A stretch of 64,000 bases of DNA, from the NCBI GenBank assembly GCA_002964805.2, contig PUDQ02000018.1, forward strand, positions 62,001 to 126,000. Reading direction: 5' to 3'. Positions 1 through 11,733 of the stretch are shown here, piece after piece. The stretch's first letter is position 1. Each line of letters starts with the position of its first letter. The DNA comes from Trametes villosa. Lineage: Eukaryota; Basidiomycota; Agaricomycetes; Polyporales; Polyporaceae. Below the pieces are notes generated by a model. The model saw nothing but the letters and a program-made list of their open reading frames with translations. It was not told where the DNA came from and ran no database searches. Position numbers and translations under genes: made by a program.

Positions 1-46
1 CGCGCGGGCGCTCGCTTATATTGACGGGTGCTCTGCGCGATGGCAG

Positions 47-1681
47 CCGGGATGGATGAAGGACAGCGGCACGATGAACGGGGGCAACTTCAACTCGGCG
101 TTCACGAGCGTTTGTGCGTTCCATTCCTCCGGCGCTGGAGGCGAGTGTGACATACACTGGGAACTGACTGACGCGCGGGCGCGAGCGCAGACGCAAACTA
201 CCTTCTCAAGAGCCTGCAGGGCTTCCAGAGCCACGGCATCTCCGTGTACGCCATCGGCATCCAGGTGCGCCCACCGCACCCGTGCTCGCTGGTGACACCG
301 AGTGCGGCGCTAACGGCCTCTGCGGGGACGTAGAACGAGCCGGAGAACAGCAACCCGACGTACCCGACGTGCAAGATCAGCGCGAGCCAGGAGGCGCAGA
401 TCGGGTCCGCGCTGCGCACGCTCATGAACGCGAACGGCTTTTCTGCCGTGCGCATCGTCGGCTACGACCACAACTGGAGCGACGCCGCGGGGTACCCCGT
501 CCAGCTCGTGCGTCTCCTTTCTGCCATGTTGGGTGTAGGATGTGTAGAGGTTGACGCTGACTGGGACGCGCGGGGGTGCGGCAGATGGACGACGCGTCGA
601 GCGCGTTCTCGGGCGTGGCGTTCCACTGCTACGCGGGCAACTTCACGCAGCAGGACGCGTTCCACAACGCGTTCCCGAGCAAGGAGGTGTACTTCACGGA
701 GTGCACGGGCGAGTACGGGAGCGACTGGTGGACGGACATCAAGGTGCGCATTCACCTGCTTCCTACTTTTCCCCGTATAAGGTGTACTCATCACGCACTC
801 CGTAGTGGTATATGGAGAATATGTGCGTTCAAGTGATGTCTTGTGTCGTTTGATGAGAGTGAACGCGGTAATGACCTATTCGCAGATTCATTGGCTCGGT
901 GACGCACTCGTCGAGAAGCGGGCTCATGTGGAACATCGCCCTCGATGGGAACGGTAACCCGAAGCTGCCGGGCACGTCAAGCTGCGGCACACCCTGCCGC
1001 CCTGTTGTACAGGTCAACAGCGACGGGAGTTTCGTGTATCATCAAGAATGTGAGTGGCTCTCCCCGCGTATGCACGAGAATGTTAGCGTCAGACTAACGC
1101 AATCTCTCGCAGTCTTCGCCATGGCGCAGGCAGGCAAAGCGATCCTCCCGCGCGACGTAAACGGGCCATTCGGACAGCGCTTGCACGTAACCCTGGGCGG
1201 CGCGCGTGCGCAAGGCCTCATTGCGACCGCGTTCGTGACCGGACGCGTGAACCCCTCCGACTGGCAGCGCTACAGCCTCGTCGTGCTCAATTGGTGCGTC
1301 GCTCCTCTCCTCCCTATCCGCCCCTTCCCCTATCTTCTCAGAACCCAGGATGTGAATACTGATTGTGTGGAATGCAGGGACGACCGCCCGGATGGGACGT
1401 GGAACCCGACGCCGATCCAGACAACGATCGAATTCCGGGACGTGCAGGCGACGTACACCTTCCCCGTCGGCCTCACCACGCTCTGGTGGTACGCGCCAGC
1501 CCCGAGCTTCGGCGCCGCAGAGGAAGCCGAAGGAGAGCAAGAAGGGAAGCGGCCGCACGCGGCGGAAGGGAAGCAGGCGAGCGGGAAGGCGAAGGCGAAG
1601 GCGCAGGAGCCGTTCAAGGCGTGGGTCCACGCGGATATCAACGGCGAGCGGCAGCGCCCGATCGAGGTGGCGTTCCGCTGA
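47..1681 (+). CDS. Glycoside hydrolase family 30 enzyme, 5'-truncated
   Basis: A secreted-type fungal GH30 glycosidase whose N-terminus lies left of the window; position 1 falls in an intron. I read exons 47-113, 191-264, 334-507, 585-743, 806-822, 886-1049, 1113-1293 and 1378-1681. Family signatures appear in order: PGWMKDSGTMNGGNFNSA, the acid/base motif NEPENSNP at the start of the third exon, GVAFHCYAGN, the nucleophile segment VYFTECTGE, then MWNIALDGNGNPKLPG and the C-terminal beta-sandwich (FFAMAQAGKAILPRD to TTLWWYAPAP). The family cleaves beta-linked glucans or glucosylceramide. Fungal members of this type are often endo-beta-1,6-glucanases acting on fungal cell wall or glucan, but the substrate is inferred only. 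A 17-nt exon (WYMEN-I) is needed to restore the conserved stretch before FIGSV. The C-terminal tail has a Glu/Lys/Ala-rich insert (about 1510-1615), uncommon in the family. It converges on the YTH gene. Confidence 0.87.
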
Positions 1682-3381
1682 GAACGCGGCAGCGCGTTGG
1701 ATGCGTGTGTGTACAGTATATACCCGTTGTACTACCTAGTAGGCTGTGTGATACATGTGTGGCCGGAATGCTGGAGACGGGTGGCCAGTATGTTGTGGGT
1801 GCGCGTTTGACTGGGTGATGATCGGCCACTGGGGATGTGTGTTTCTTGGCGTGTGTCCTGTCCCGAGTGAATGGCGTGACGCGTACGGGCGCGCTACATA
1901 TGGTCTGCAAGATTGCCAGCACATGGTGTCCATCCATAAGGCCTGCATACGTGCCAAATTGCGAACCCGAGCACTCGCAAGCTGTGTTTGCCTGTGGACG
2001 TCCCCCTCGAAGTTCAGCCCACGGGCGCTTCCGCAGTGGCCGGCAACCCCGCGCCGGGCGCCACGAGGCTCCCACTCCTCCACGCAAGCACCGCCACCAG
2101 GACGCGCCCCTGGGCTGATCGGGCATGGCGCCGGGCGGTGCTGCCTCGTTCGTGGAGCGCACCCCACCCCGGGTCCGGCGCAAGGAACGGCCTGCGGGCC
2201 TCGACATCACGCCCCCCTCCCGGCGCCGCGAGGGTTATCGGGGGAACTTATCCGATGCCCCGCATTTTAGCGCATTTTGGTGGGTTTTGGGGGAGGGGGG
2301 TGGATGAAAAGGGCCGGGGTTGGAGCGGGGAAATGGTAAACGTTATGTACACGGGGATAAGTGCACCGGAGGCGGTGGGGCGCGCGCGCCACTGGCGAGT
2401 GCGGGGTGTCTGACGTCCTAGACCTGCCAGGGCGCGCTTCGTGCGAGCACCGTGCGCGGCGCGGTCACCGGTCATCATCGAACCATTTATTTAGGCTTGG
2501 AGACTTGGAGTGGTGCGGGGCGGCGTGGCGGGCTCAGCGCTCAAGCTTCAAGCTCGGGTGCGGTCTCGGGCACGGTGGCGCACGCGGAGAGGAGCGTATC
2601 CAAAACCCAGCGCACTACGGCGCGTCGTGTATAATGCCATGATGCGAGGTATTACAATAATGGATGCGATGTGAGATCTACCTATTGCTACAGATACCTT
2701 GGAGGTGGGATGGGAGGAGGAAGAGGGGGTGGAGAGGTAATGATCGACGGACATCAGCGTAGATTCGATGTGCGGTGCGAGCAGGGGTGGGGGGATGCGG
2801 ATGCGTATGTGGGGGAGGAGGGACGGGGGAGGGGGGATCAAGGGAGGGGGCGGACAGAGCGAGCGAGCCACAGAGCGTGAGCGCGTTACAACCAGATAAC
2901 GAAGAGCGAACGAGACAAGTGTGCAACAGTTGACCCCAAAATGCAACGAGGAAAAAGCCCTGTGGTGTGTGCGTGCGTGCGTGCGACGGTGCGGCGTATT
3001 CAAAAAAAATGGTAAAAGGGAAAAAAGATCAAGGAGCAGCAGATCGTGCGGACCGCGAGAGTGGAGGAAGGAGCAGCGCGAAAACAGAGGAGCGCCCCGC
3101 GCGGTGCGCCGCCCAAAGCGTGTGTAACGGGCGGCGCGCGGCGGGGAGCCGTGGATAGTGTAGAATATTATAAGTGTAAAGCGTGCGGTGTGCGTGCGTG
3201 CGTCGTGTATATGCGTGCGTGCGTGCCGTGAGGTGCTGCCGGGCAGCGATGTGTGGTGTGCGAGTGCGATGTGTGTGTGAGTCGTTTCGTGAATGATTCG
3301 TTTTGTGATGAAGAAATGGGGGGCAGCAGAGTCCGAGCCGGCCGAGCGTCCTTCGCCCCGTCCTGTCCCGTCCTCCTCCTC
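1682..3381. other. Convergent intergenic region, no gene seen
   Basis: This 1.7 kb stretch lies between two 3' ends (GH30 on plus, YTH gene on minus). Open frames here are short and without recognisable motifs. It contains strongly strand-biased purine/G-rich runs (about 2280-2340 and 2700-2880) and two patches of degenerate TGCG/TGTG simple repeat (about 2965-2995 and 3185-3230). Confidence 0.6.
3185..3230. repeat. Degenerate TGCG simple-sequence repeat
   Basis: Repeated GTGCGTGC units interrupted by TCGTGTATA. A shorter patch of the same unit lies near 2965-2990. It is intergenic and alternating purine-pyrimidine in character. Confidence 0.6.
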
Positions 3382-6300
3382 CTATGATGGCCCTGGGGAT
3401 GCGGTGGAGCCGGGGAGCGCGTCCGCGGAGAGCGACGCCTTGCCGGGCATCCGCCGCCCGACCTCGACGCCGGCCGCGCCGGGGGTCTGCGGCTGAGACT
3501 GCTCGATCTTGTCCCACTCCTCGAGGAGCAGCTGCCCGACCGAGGGCTCCAGCTCCGTCCCGTCGCGCGACACCTTCACCTCCCGGTCGTGGTTCCACGG
3601 GTTGCGCAGGTGCCTCGTGCGCGTGAACGGCAGCCGGTGCGTCCGCACCCACTCCACCTTGAACGGCTCGCCCCAGGTCGGGCCCTCCTCCGCGCCCGCC
3701 CGCGGCCGTTCTGCAGGCGAGGTCATGGCCGCGGCGGCTGCGGGCCGCTCGACGTCCTTGCCCTTGCCCTTCCCGGCGCCGCGTGCGTGTGCGTCGTCGG
3801 CCTGGGCGCGCTCGTCCTCCTCCGCGACGGTCCCGAGCGAGCCCTCCTCCTGCCGCACGGCCTCCGCCGGCGTGGGGTTGCGCATCGCGCGGATCGGCGC
3901 CGTGCGGTCGAGCTCAATCTCCTCCGGCTGCGTGAGCGCCTTGCGGCCGCCCGCGCCCGCACTCGCGATCGCGCTCGCGGCGGGGCGGATGACGTTGGTG
4001 TCCGCGCTGAACGACGGGTTGGCGCTGCGGTCGAGGCTCAGGTTCCGGTGCGGCTGGAGCATCTCCGCGGGCGCGGAGGACGTGTCACGCTCGATGAGGT
4101 CGGACAGCCCGCGCGCGACGGGCGGCGGGCGCGGCGGCATGTTCTCAGGCGACATGGGGAACGGCGACTCGCCGTAGCGCTGCTCGCTCGGGGAGAAGTA
4201 CATCGGGTCGCCCTCGTGCCGCGCCGCGGTTGGGCTGTCGCGCTGCGACTGCGTGGACGTGCGGCGCGCCGGGGGCGAGTCCGTGCGGGAGGCCCAGGAG
4301 ACACGTTGCTCTCCACGGGTGATTGGACCTGCCATCCTTGACGAAGCCGGCTCTAGGTTAGTTTGGCGCGTGGAGACGAGAGAGGGCACCTACTTCGCGT
4401 ATCCGTAAAACTCGCCGCTCTTATTCACGCTGAAGATGAGGTAGACCTCCTTACTCGTACGGAAGGCCTGGTCTAGGATCCCCTCGTTGTGGCTCTGCGT
4501 CGCCCACAAGCCCTTTTCCACACTCAAGTCCAGGTCAAACTGCGAGAGGCGCCGCCGTCAGCGCGTGCACTACGAAAAAGACCGCAAATATGGCTCACCT
4601 GCGTCAGCGACTTGAGGATAAAGTAGCGCTTCGGGAAGTACGCAGTGAGGATGCTCGAGTTGGTCGACGCGTACGACCCTGAGCTGCTCGAGTGCGGCTC
4701 CGGTTTGCGGCGCCGCCCGTGCCCTCCCTCCTCGTCACTAGACAGCGACATACCCGCGATCCGGTGCGCCGCGTCCGTCGGCGAACTTGACGGTGTGGTG
4801 ACGCGGTCGGACGACGACGTGGACTGCCGTCGCGCCTCTCGCTCCCGCTCCTTCTTGTCGCGCACCCACCGGACGTGGATGCCGGAGCCGCGCTGGCCGC
4901 CAACACCGGCCTTGAGGTCGTCCTCCCGCGCCCGCACGCGGCAGACGAGCCGCGGACATCGCGGGTCGCCCGGCCGGAGCGGCAGGCCGTTGAAGTGCCT
5001 GATGGCCGCCTGGAGGTGCGGCTCGGTGTGGAAGTTGACGAACGCGCAGTTCGAGCGCGCGATGAGGAATATCGACGACACGCCGCCGTACAGCGACTCG
5101 GAGGACGTGGTCGAGCCCGTCGCGGGCGAGCCCACGGGGCCCGCGGGCGCGCTCTGCGTGGACGTCGGGCCGACCGAGGAGCCCGGGGAGGGCGGCGAGT
5201 TGAAGAACCGCCAGAGCTCGTCGTGCGTCGCATCAGAAGGCACGTTGCCTGTCCACATCACCCACTCCGAGCGGTGCGCTGGCGGGTTGGGGTGGTACGG
5301 GCGTCGGGCCGGTGGCGGGCGCTCGGCGGTCGGACGACTGCTCGAGCTCGCTGGCGACATGTTCGGCGGCGGCGGCTGCTGCTCTGGCGGTCGCCCGCGC
5401 GGCTGGGGCGGCGACTTGTCCGGTATCAGCTGGCTGAGCTGGGCCTGCTGCGGACTGAATGGGAGCGACGTGTACGGGAACTGCCCGCCTGGAGGCGAAC
5501 TCGGGCCTGGGCTCGCGCCTGATTGGTGCGTCGGCGACATGGGGAACATCGGCGCGACGGGAGAGGATCCGGAGGGCTGCCCGTACGGCTGGGCCTGCTC
5601 ACCCTCGCGTGTATTGGCGGGCGTTAGTGACATGGCGTACGGACTCTGGAAGGACTCGTACTGCCCAGAAGCGGGCTGCGGCGGCAGATACCACCACGTG
5701 CCCTGGCCTTCCTGATCAGACGGGTAATGTTGATAGGGCGAGGGGTATTGGGAGGGGGCGTAGAGCGAGGGGGAGGGGGAAAAGGAGTGTGGGGGGTAGG
5801 GGTAGGGCGGCGTGGAGAAGCGCATCGGCGAGTACGGCGTCTGGCCAGCATAGGACGCGGAATGGGGCGGCGGGAGCGTGCCCGAGTGGGAGTGCGGTGG
5901 GCCGGAGGCCTGGGGGGCGAGGGGGGAATGTGGGGGCGGGGACGGGTGGGCTTGGGGGCTGGTGTGGGGGGAGAAGACGCCGGGGGAGGTTGAAAAGGAG
6001 CGGCTGGAAGACGAGGAGGATTCCGGGGAGTGACCTGGGAACTGGTACACGGAGGAGTGGGTCTGCATCATGGGCATGAGCGTGCTGGGGGAGTAGCCGA
6101 GGAGCTGGTTGTGCGGCGAGGAGAGCATGGACTGGTCAGGCGCGTGCAGGCCGGGGTGTGGCGGGGGGTACGCGTACTGGGGCGGGGAGTGGGGCACGAT
6201 GCCTACGTGTGTCTGGGCGGACAGCGTGTATTGTCCGACGTAGGGCGCGCGCTGGCCGTAGGCGTACTGGGGGATCGGGGGGCCCTGGAACGGCGGCGCG

Positions 6301-6491
6301 GGCGCGGGCGCGGCCGGCCTGTTTTCTTGGGAGGAGGGGAGGGGCGCGGGGTAGAGCGGGCCGGCTTGCGTCTGGAAGGCGGGGCGCGCGGGCTGGCGAC
6401 GGGACGGGCCGTGCGACATACCTCTGCCGCGGGGGGCCTGCCTGCCGTGCTCGGAGGTGGAGCTCGTGGAGCGGGAATCCGACATGCTCAA
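3382..6491 (-). CDS. YTH-domain m6A reader with upstream RRM
   Basis: Predicted RNA-binding protein of 997 aa, exons 6491-4599, 4539-4394 and 4336-3382. Residues 1 to about 400 are Pro/Ser/Tyr/Gln-rich and probably disordered. An RRM spans about 408-520 (VMWTGNVP at its start, CAFVNF as RNP1). The YTH domain starts at about 619 with FPKRYFILKSLTQ, continues GLWATQSHNEGILDQAF, VYLIFSVN and GEFYGYAKMAGPI, and closes with FKVEWVRTHRLPF, HLRNPWN and REVKVSRDGTELE. Trp in GLWAT and in RVSWAS sit where the family has the methyladenosine cage. Both introns fall inside the YTH fold. About 200 residues of low-complexity sequence separate WASR from FKVEW, a large insertion in a compact domain. Family members bind N6-methyladenosine in RNA and control mRNA fate; the nuclear YTHDC1/Mmi1-like class is an inference. 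The first ATG of the long open frame was chosen; an ATG two codons later would also fit. Confidence 0.9.
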
Positions 6492-8882
6492 CGCCGGCGG
6501 AGAGGGCGCATTCGGCGGGTTATAGGCGTGCGCGGGCAGGAGGTCGCCACTGTCTTCTCGACGGTTCTCGAAGTGGGCGGCGTCCGAGCGCGACTCATGC
6601 GCTGCGTGGCGGACTGGGCGGGGCAGAGCGGGCGTCAGCGTCGGGTCGCGCGCGGGGGAGAGGGCGAGGGGATATTTACAGGGCGGCAGACCGGCGGAGT
6701 GGCGAGTGGGCGTCGCTGCTGGGTCTAGAAGGAGAAAGCGGAAAGGGCCATGTCAGAGAAAAATAAAAGGATATCGAAAAAAAGGATCGGCAGGAGGCGG
6801 AAACAGCCGCTGCGGGGGCCACCAGTCTCGCTCGCAGGCTCAGGCTACCGTGTGGGCTGCCCCGTCCGAGTGCCAGCGACAGAGTGGCAGGCGGCAGCAG
6901 CGATCTGGATAGGAAAAAGGACAGGACGCGTCGCAAATTAAATTCGAATCGCGCAGAGTCCCCGCCCTCGTGGCGTTCAAACTCCGCGCCACGCGCGACG
7001 CCGCGGCCTGCGCGATCGAGAGCCCCGTCACGTGCCCCGCGAGAGGCACACCGCCGATCGCAGGCCTCGCCACATCCATTTCGCGTCCGTCCCTGTCCTC
7101 CTCCCGGCCTCCTCGGCCTCTAGACACACTCGAGAGACCCGGCAGACACAACTTGGCGCGGTGCGGATCACTCACCCGTCGTCGGCGTCGTCCTCCCCGC
7201 GCTCCGGCTCCCGCTTGGCGGCGGCGCGGCCTCCGCGAACCCTGCGGCCGCGGACAGCGAGAGCGACGGATGGGGCGAGTGGTGGGCGTGTCGGGGTGGT
7301 AGTGGGCCCGGCCCCGAGCTCGGAGAAGGCGGCTGCTGGACGCTCGCAGCCTCGGCAGAGTGCAGCATCTGCGTCTCCGGCCGTGGGGTTATATCCCGAG
7401 CGGGAAACATCGCGGACGTGCCGGCAGTGCTTGCGAAGGTCGCGCGCATAGTGGTGCGGGGTCGCGGTGCGCCGGGCGTGGTACTGAATGCGTCGTCTGC
7501 AGGAAGCGAGCAAGAAGGCGATGCGGGGGTGTGGTGCGGCGTTGGAGTCGTGCGCGGGCGGTGAATCAGGGAAGACGTATGCGCTGAGACGTACGTGTCG
7601 TTTTCGTGGGCCAGAGGTAAAGCGGCGGGGTCGGTGCGGGGTCGTGCACGGGAGTACGGTGCGTAGGCGATTTGGGAAGTCGCGGTGGACAATCTCGGAC
7701 GTTATGAGCGTGCGGGGGACAGGGGGCGATGCCCAAATCGGGAGGTGGATGGAGGCGTAATGGGGTGGAGACGCGAAGGGGGGTGGCATGATGAGGGGTG
7801 GTGATTTGTGAATACGCTGTGGATCTCCCCGCCGAGAAGCGGGCGACGCGGTCACGGCGGACGACGCAGCCACCGTCGGGGAAGCTCGCACGCAGCAGCA
7901 GCCGTGACACGCGCGGTGCGGGGGAGGGGGGGCGTGAGCGTGACAGCCACCGGGAGGAGGAGGAGGAGCAGTCCAAGGTCGGTCATCCATGACACCGTCA
8001 CTCGCCATCGAAGAGGTCGTATCAATCCAACACACCGCCAATCCTGCCAGTGACGTCACCCGCCCGCTCGCCCCCTTCGCACCTCCCCCAGCAGCGCGTT
8101 CCCTCGCGCGCTGGCGCCCCCGCGCCGCCCCCAAACACACCCCGCAACGTGCCCGGTCTTCCCCCGCACCGCAGCGGCCCCCCGCCCGCGCGCGTCGCCG
8201 CATCCCGCGATGCTGGCCCAGGGGACGGCGGCTCGGGTCCGAGAAGCCACCCCGGATCGGTAGGCGAGAGTGTTGAGTAGTGCAGGCTTGTTGGCCGGTG
8301 TGTGTCCAGCGTCCGGGTGATGTCACCGTCTGCGCGCGCGAGTCCGACGGCGCATCGACTCCACAGATCTCGCTATCCGAGATACAACACCTGGCCGATC
8401 GCTGCGAGCTCTCCCAGTGCGCGGCCGTCGATGACATCATCCTCCTTCCCCGCAGACGCGGTCCCTCCCTGCCCAAACATGGCCAATCCCCCGCCCGGCT
8501 ACTCAACGCCCAGAAGCACCCGAAGCGCAGAGTCTGTCCCCCTGTTCCTGCCGCCCGCTCGACCTGATACGCGGCACGCTGCTACAAGCTCCGGCCATGT
8601 CACCCGGCCGCAGAGTTAGAGGACGGGGGACACAATGAACGGGTGCGCAGAATGCGAAGGCCCCCGCTTCTTCCAGCACGCGTGTGAGCGGACATGGTGT
8701 CAGGCTTGAACGTTTAGGACGAGGGCCCTCCGGCCGCGCTCGGAAACAACGTCCGCTACTCTGTACAGATGCGTCGAGATTAGAGTGTAATACACAGTGG
8801 AAATGCCTTCCGACCGATCCCCCACGCGCCGCCTCCCGGGCATTCCGACTCCAGCGCCGTCATCCCCGGCCCAATTATTTCG
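6492..8882. other. GC-rich intergenic region, no supported gene
   Basis: About 2.4 kb between the YTH gene start and the BTB gene end, presumably holding the YTH promoter and 5' leader. Long open frames exist, including a 444-codon one on minus at 7172-8506. Their translations are Arg/Pro/Ala-rich, show no family motif and look like GC-driven open frames. Confidence 0.5.
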
Positions 8883-10758
8883 TCACACCTGCCCCTGCGC
8901 GTGTCCCTCGGACGCGAGCATGCAAAAGTGGCCCGCCAAGCCCTCCCGCACTTCCGTCACCGTCGCCCTCACCGCGAACAGCGCCGCGCGCTTGCACTGC
9001 GGCGACAGCGCGTTCGCCAGATCGGCGTGCGTCTGCAGCAGGCCCTCCATCGCGCGCAGCCGCCCGAGCACGTCCGCCGCCTCGAGCCGCAGCGTCGCCT
9101 CCGCGGCGCCGACCTCCCGCCACACCGCCGCCCACGTCGAGACGCAGCCGTGCTGGTGGTACGTGCACCCCTCCGGGCGCGCAAACGCCGGGGGCGCCGC
9201 CCGAAGCCGCTCCCAGAGGCGCGTCAGCGACCAGTGCCCCGCCAGCAGCCGCTCCTTCTGCTCGCGCGTGAGCACCGCCGGGGTGCCGCCGCGCGGCGCG
9301 TCGCTCGGCGGGCCCACGACGAGTCCGGCGAGCGTGAGCGTGAGGGATACGCGCGGGTGGGCGTGCTGCTTCCCGTCTTCGAGAACCCCAGCGTCGAAAT
9401 CGGGGCCCATCTCGAGGAGCTGCGCGTAGTACGCGGCGCCGGCGAGGGTGTCTTCGCCGCTGCGCGCTGCGATCTCGAGCGCGTGCACGGGGCGCAGGTC
9501 GCGTGCCACGATCCGGTCGACCCAGCGCGCCGCGACGAGCCTGCGCAGGCTCTCGTGACCGCAGAGGAGGGCGACCTCGAGGAGGCGTTTCATCCATGCG
9601 GACGAGCAGTGTGACAGGTGGTGCCGCTGTTCTGGGGGACCGTGCACGCCGGAGACGACGTTGTAGAGCGCGTCGACGGACCATGATTCTGTGCTTGCGA
9701 AGTGGTATTTGTTAGTCATCTCGCAGATCGTCAGCAGCCGGTCGACGTCTCCGGCGGGGGTGTTGTATTGCTGTAGTTCGTGCGGCCTGTCGACAGACAG
9801 CACCCGAACGAAGCGATGTCAGCCTGCTGCGAATTTTTGGAACCCTCGCGCGAGGGAAATACGTACAAGGCGTACAGCACCGACAGAAGGTTGCGGAACC
9901 GCTCCGCCGACTCCCCGTACAAACAAATCGGGTTATCGTCCGCGTAGCCTTCGAGGGCCTGCAGCGGCACGCCGCCCGCGCGGGGCATACTGAGCATATG
10001 CTGGAACGCCGAGTCGTCGCGGCCCAGGAGGTAGCGGTGGACCTACAACACAGCCCGACCAATCCGGAGAAAGAACGCGGGCCACGTTAGCACGATCGCC
10101 GCAACGCAGGCTGATACAAACATCGAGATTGGCACCGCATCGGCCCCGGGATCGGCGCAGAAGGCCCGCGGGGCGAGGACACGCACGCCCACCCTGCCAC
10201 CCGCTCCAGCGTACCGCATCCCTGGAGACTGCTCTGTGGGGCAGCGCACGCTCGCGGGCCAATGCGAGCCTTGCCAGGCGGGCGCCATGCCGCCACGCCC
10301 GACGGCAGACGGCACAGGCTGATCCCGGACGCGCTGATGATGATCCCAGCGGCGCGGACGCGCCCCAAGACAGCGGCGGCAGGGAAGGACAAGCAGAGCT
10401 GATGACTACGCACCCTGAACAACGTGTCCTCCACGCGAATCACGCAGTCTGCACCGTCGATAAAATAGAGCGCGTCCCGCGCCGGCGGGTTCTCTGCGTG
10501 CAGCGCACCAGCCAATCCGGGGCGGCCGTCGTCGCGCATCGCGAGGGGGGCCTTCGCGCCAGCTCCACTTGCCGCGTGCCGGGGCGTGTCGGCGCCGCGC
10601 TGCTGGTCATGGTCATGGTCACGGTCACGGGCGATGTCATGCGCGTACGCGCCCGCGATGGGCCCGTTAGCGTTCTGTTGAGTGCCTGGTAGAAGGGTGG
10701 CCATTGGCGGGGGTGCCTTCGCTTTCCCCTTCTCCGCGGAGGCGAGCGTGCTTTTCAT
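8883..10758 (-). CDS. BTB/POZ domain protein
   Basis: Predicted protein of 474 aa from exons 10758-10414, 10042-9867 and 9786-8883. A low-complexity N-terminus of about 85 residues (His/Asp-rich HDIARDRDHDHDQQRG) precedes a fungal BTB domain: ALYFIDGADCVIRVEDTLFR, VHRYLLGRDDSAFQHMLSMP, then the segment with NPICLYGESAERFRNLLSVLYAL, and VDRLLTICEMTNKYHF. The remainder is helical and resembles the long tails of the BTB families expanded in agaricomycetes. BTB proteins usually mediate protein-protein contacts, for example as cullin-3 adaptors; the partner here is unknown. The start at 10758 (MKSTLAS) is uncertain. The frame stays open to 10971, and an upstream segment with a basic PPRKRQRRMER stretch (about 11000-11183) could be an extra first exon. 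Confidence 0.78.
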
Positions 10759-10997
10759 ACTCGTCGCGGGGCCCTGGACGCCGCCGCTCTGATCGTCCGG
10801 GCCGTGCCCATCGGGACGCACAGGACTTTGACGCGTCTCGACAGCTGTGGCGACTTCTACATCGGCCACATGAGGGCCGCTCCCGCTCAGAGCGGTGCAG
10901 CCTCTGTAAGAGCAGTGGTGGTCAATGTTGTCGTGTGACGGATATGGTCCGCACTGCCCGTGCACGAACATGGTCCGAGCAGGGGATTGAAACAGGA

Positions 10998-11183
10998 GAC
11001 TAACATTGGGACGGGTGAGAGGCGGCTGGAAGAGGAAGGACCGGAGGCAGCGCTAAGTTCGTCCGGCGCGACATGTGCGTTAGAGCTTGAATTGCTGCGC
11101 GTGGGGTCATAAAGCTCGCGCTCCATCCTTCTCTGGCGCTTCCTTGGGGGTCCGTGTGCCGCAGAAGAAGTGCTGCCGGCCAT
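10998..11183 (-). other. Possible extra 5' exon of the BTB gene
   Basis: An open minus-strand segment starting MAGSTSSAAHGPPRKRQRR and ending near a GTTAGT donor-like site. Basidiomycete BTB proteins often begin with a short basic KRQR-type tract, so this could be the true N-terminus of the neighbouring BTB gene. No convincing acceptor joins it in frame to 10971-10414, so it stays a candidate. The rest of 10759-11733 shows nothing else and must hold the divergent BTB and eIF3i promoters. Confidence 0.3.
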
Positions 11184-11733
11184 GCGGGGGAAGGAGGTTG
11201 GCTCCACAGTGCTATCCCAGGAAGTCGGATTCGGGAAGTGCGAAGCTCGCGGCGTAGACGTAAGGGGTCCTGTGCGCAGAGGTCTCCTCGACCCGCAAGA
11301 TACAATTCAAGTAGGAAATAAGCTCGCCAGTGGAGTCACCAGTTTGATATGGTGGAAGCAGGGGTCTATTCGAGGTGGGAAGACCGGGATAGCCACCAGC
11401 GTCCGCAGCCCGGTTGGATGACGGGACTTAGGCACTGGCTGTCGAGCAAACCGATGCGATAACAGACAGTGGTCGCATAAGGTGTCGCAGAAGATGGGGT
11501 GGGCGTTATAGGGGGCAGCGATATGAGTTATAGCAACATAGCACGACAAGCAGCCGAGGTTGTGGTGGTGCTGAAGAGAGAAGCGTTGGAAACTGTGGGA
11601 GGTTAGCGGGGTGGGCGCCTAACCGCCATTTCGGCAAACACCGAGCGTCGAAAACTTGGAGGAGACTCCGGCACTGCAGGCACCATAAGCACGTCCTGTA
11701 CACCCTCCTCCCCACCCTCCTACACACCCAAAA

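Noticed and set aside
1094..1630. 178-codon minus-strand frame under the GH30 gene
   Set aside because: Shadow of the GH30 coding exons; the plus-strand frame carries the family motifs.
3589..4341. 250-codon plus-strand frame
   Set aside because: Antisense shadow of the third YTH exon; Arg-rich and motif-free.
7172..8506. 444-codon open frame on minus
   Set aside because: Arg/Pro/Ala/Gly-rich translation with no motif, domain or conserved string; several other frames are open over the same GC-rich stretch, as expected by chance.
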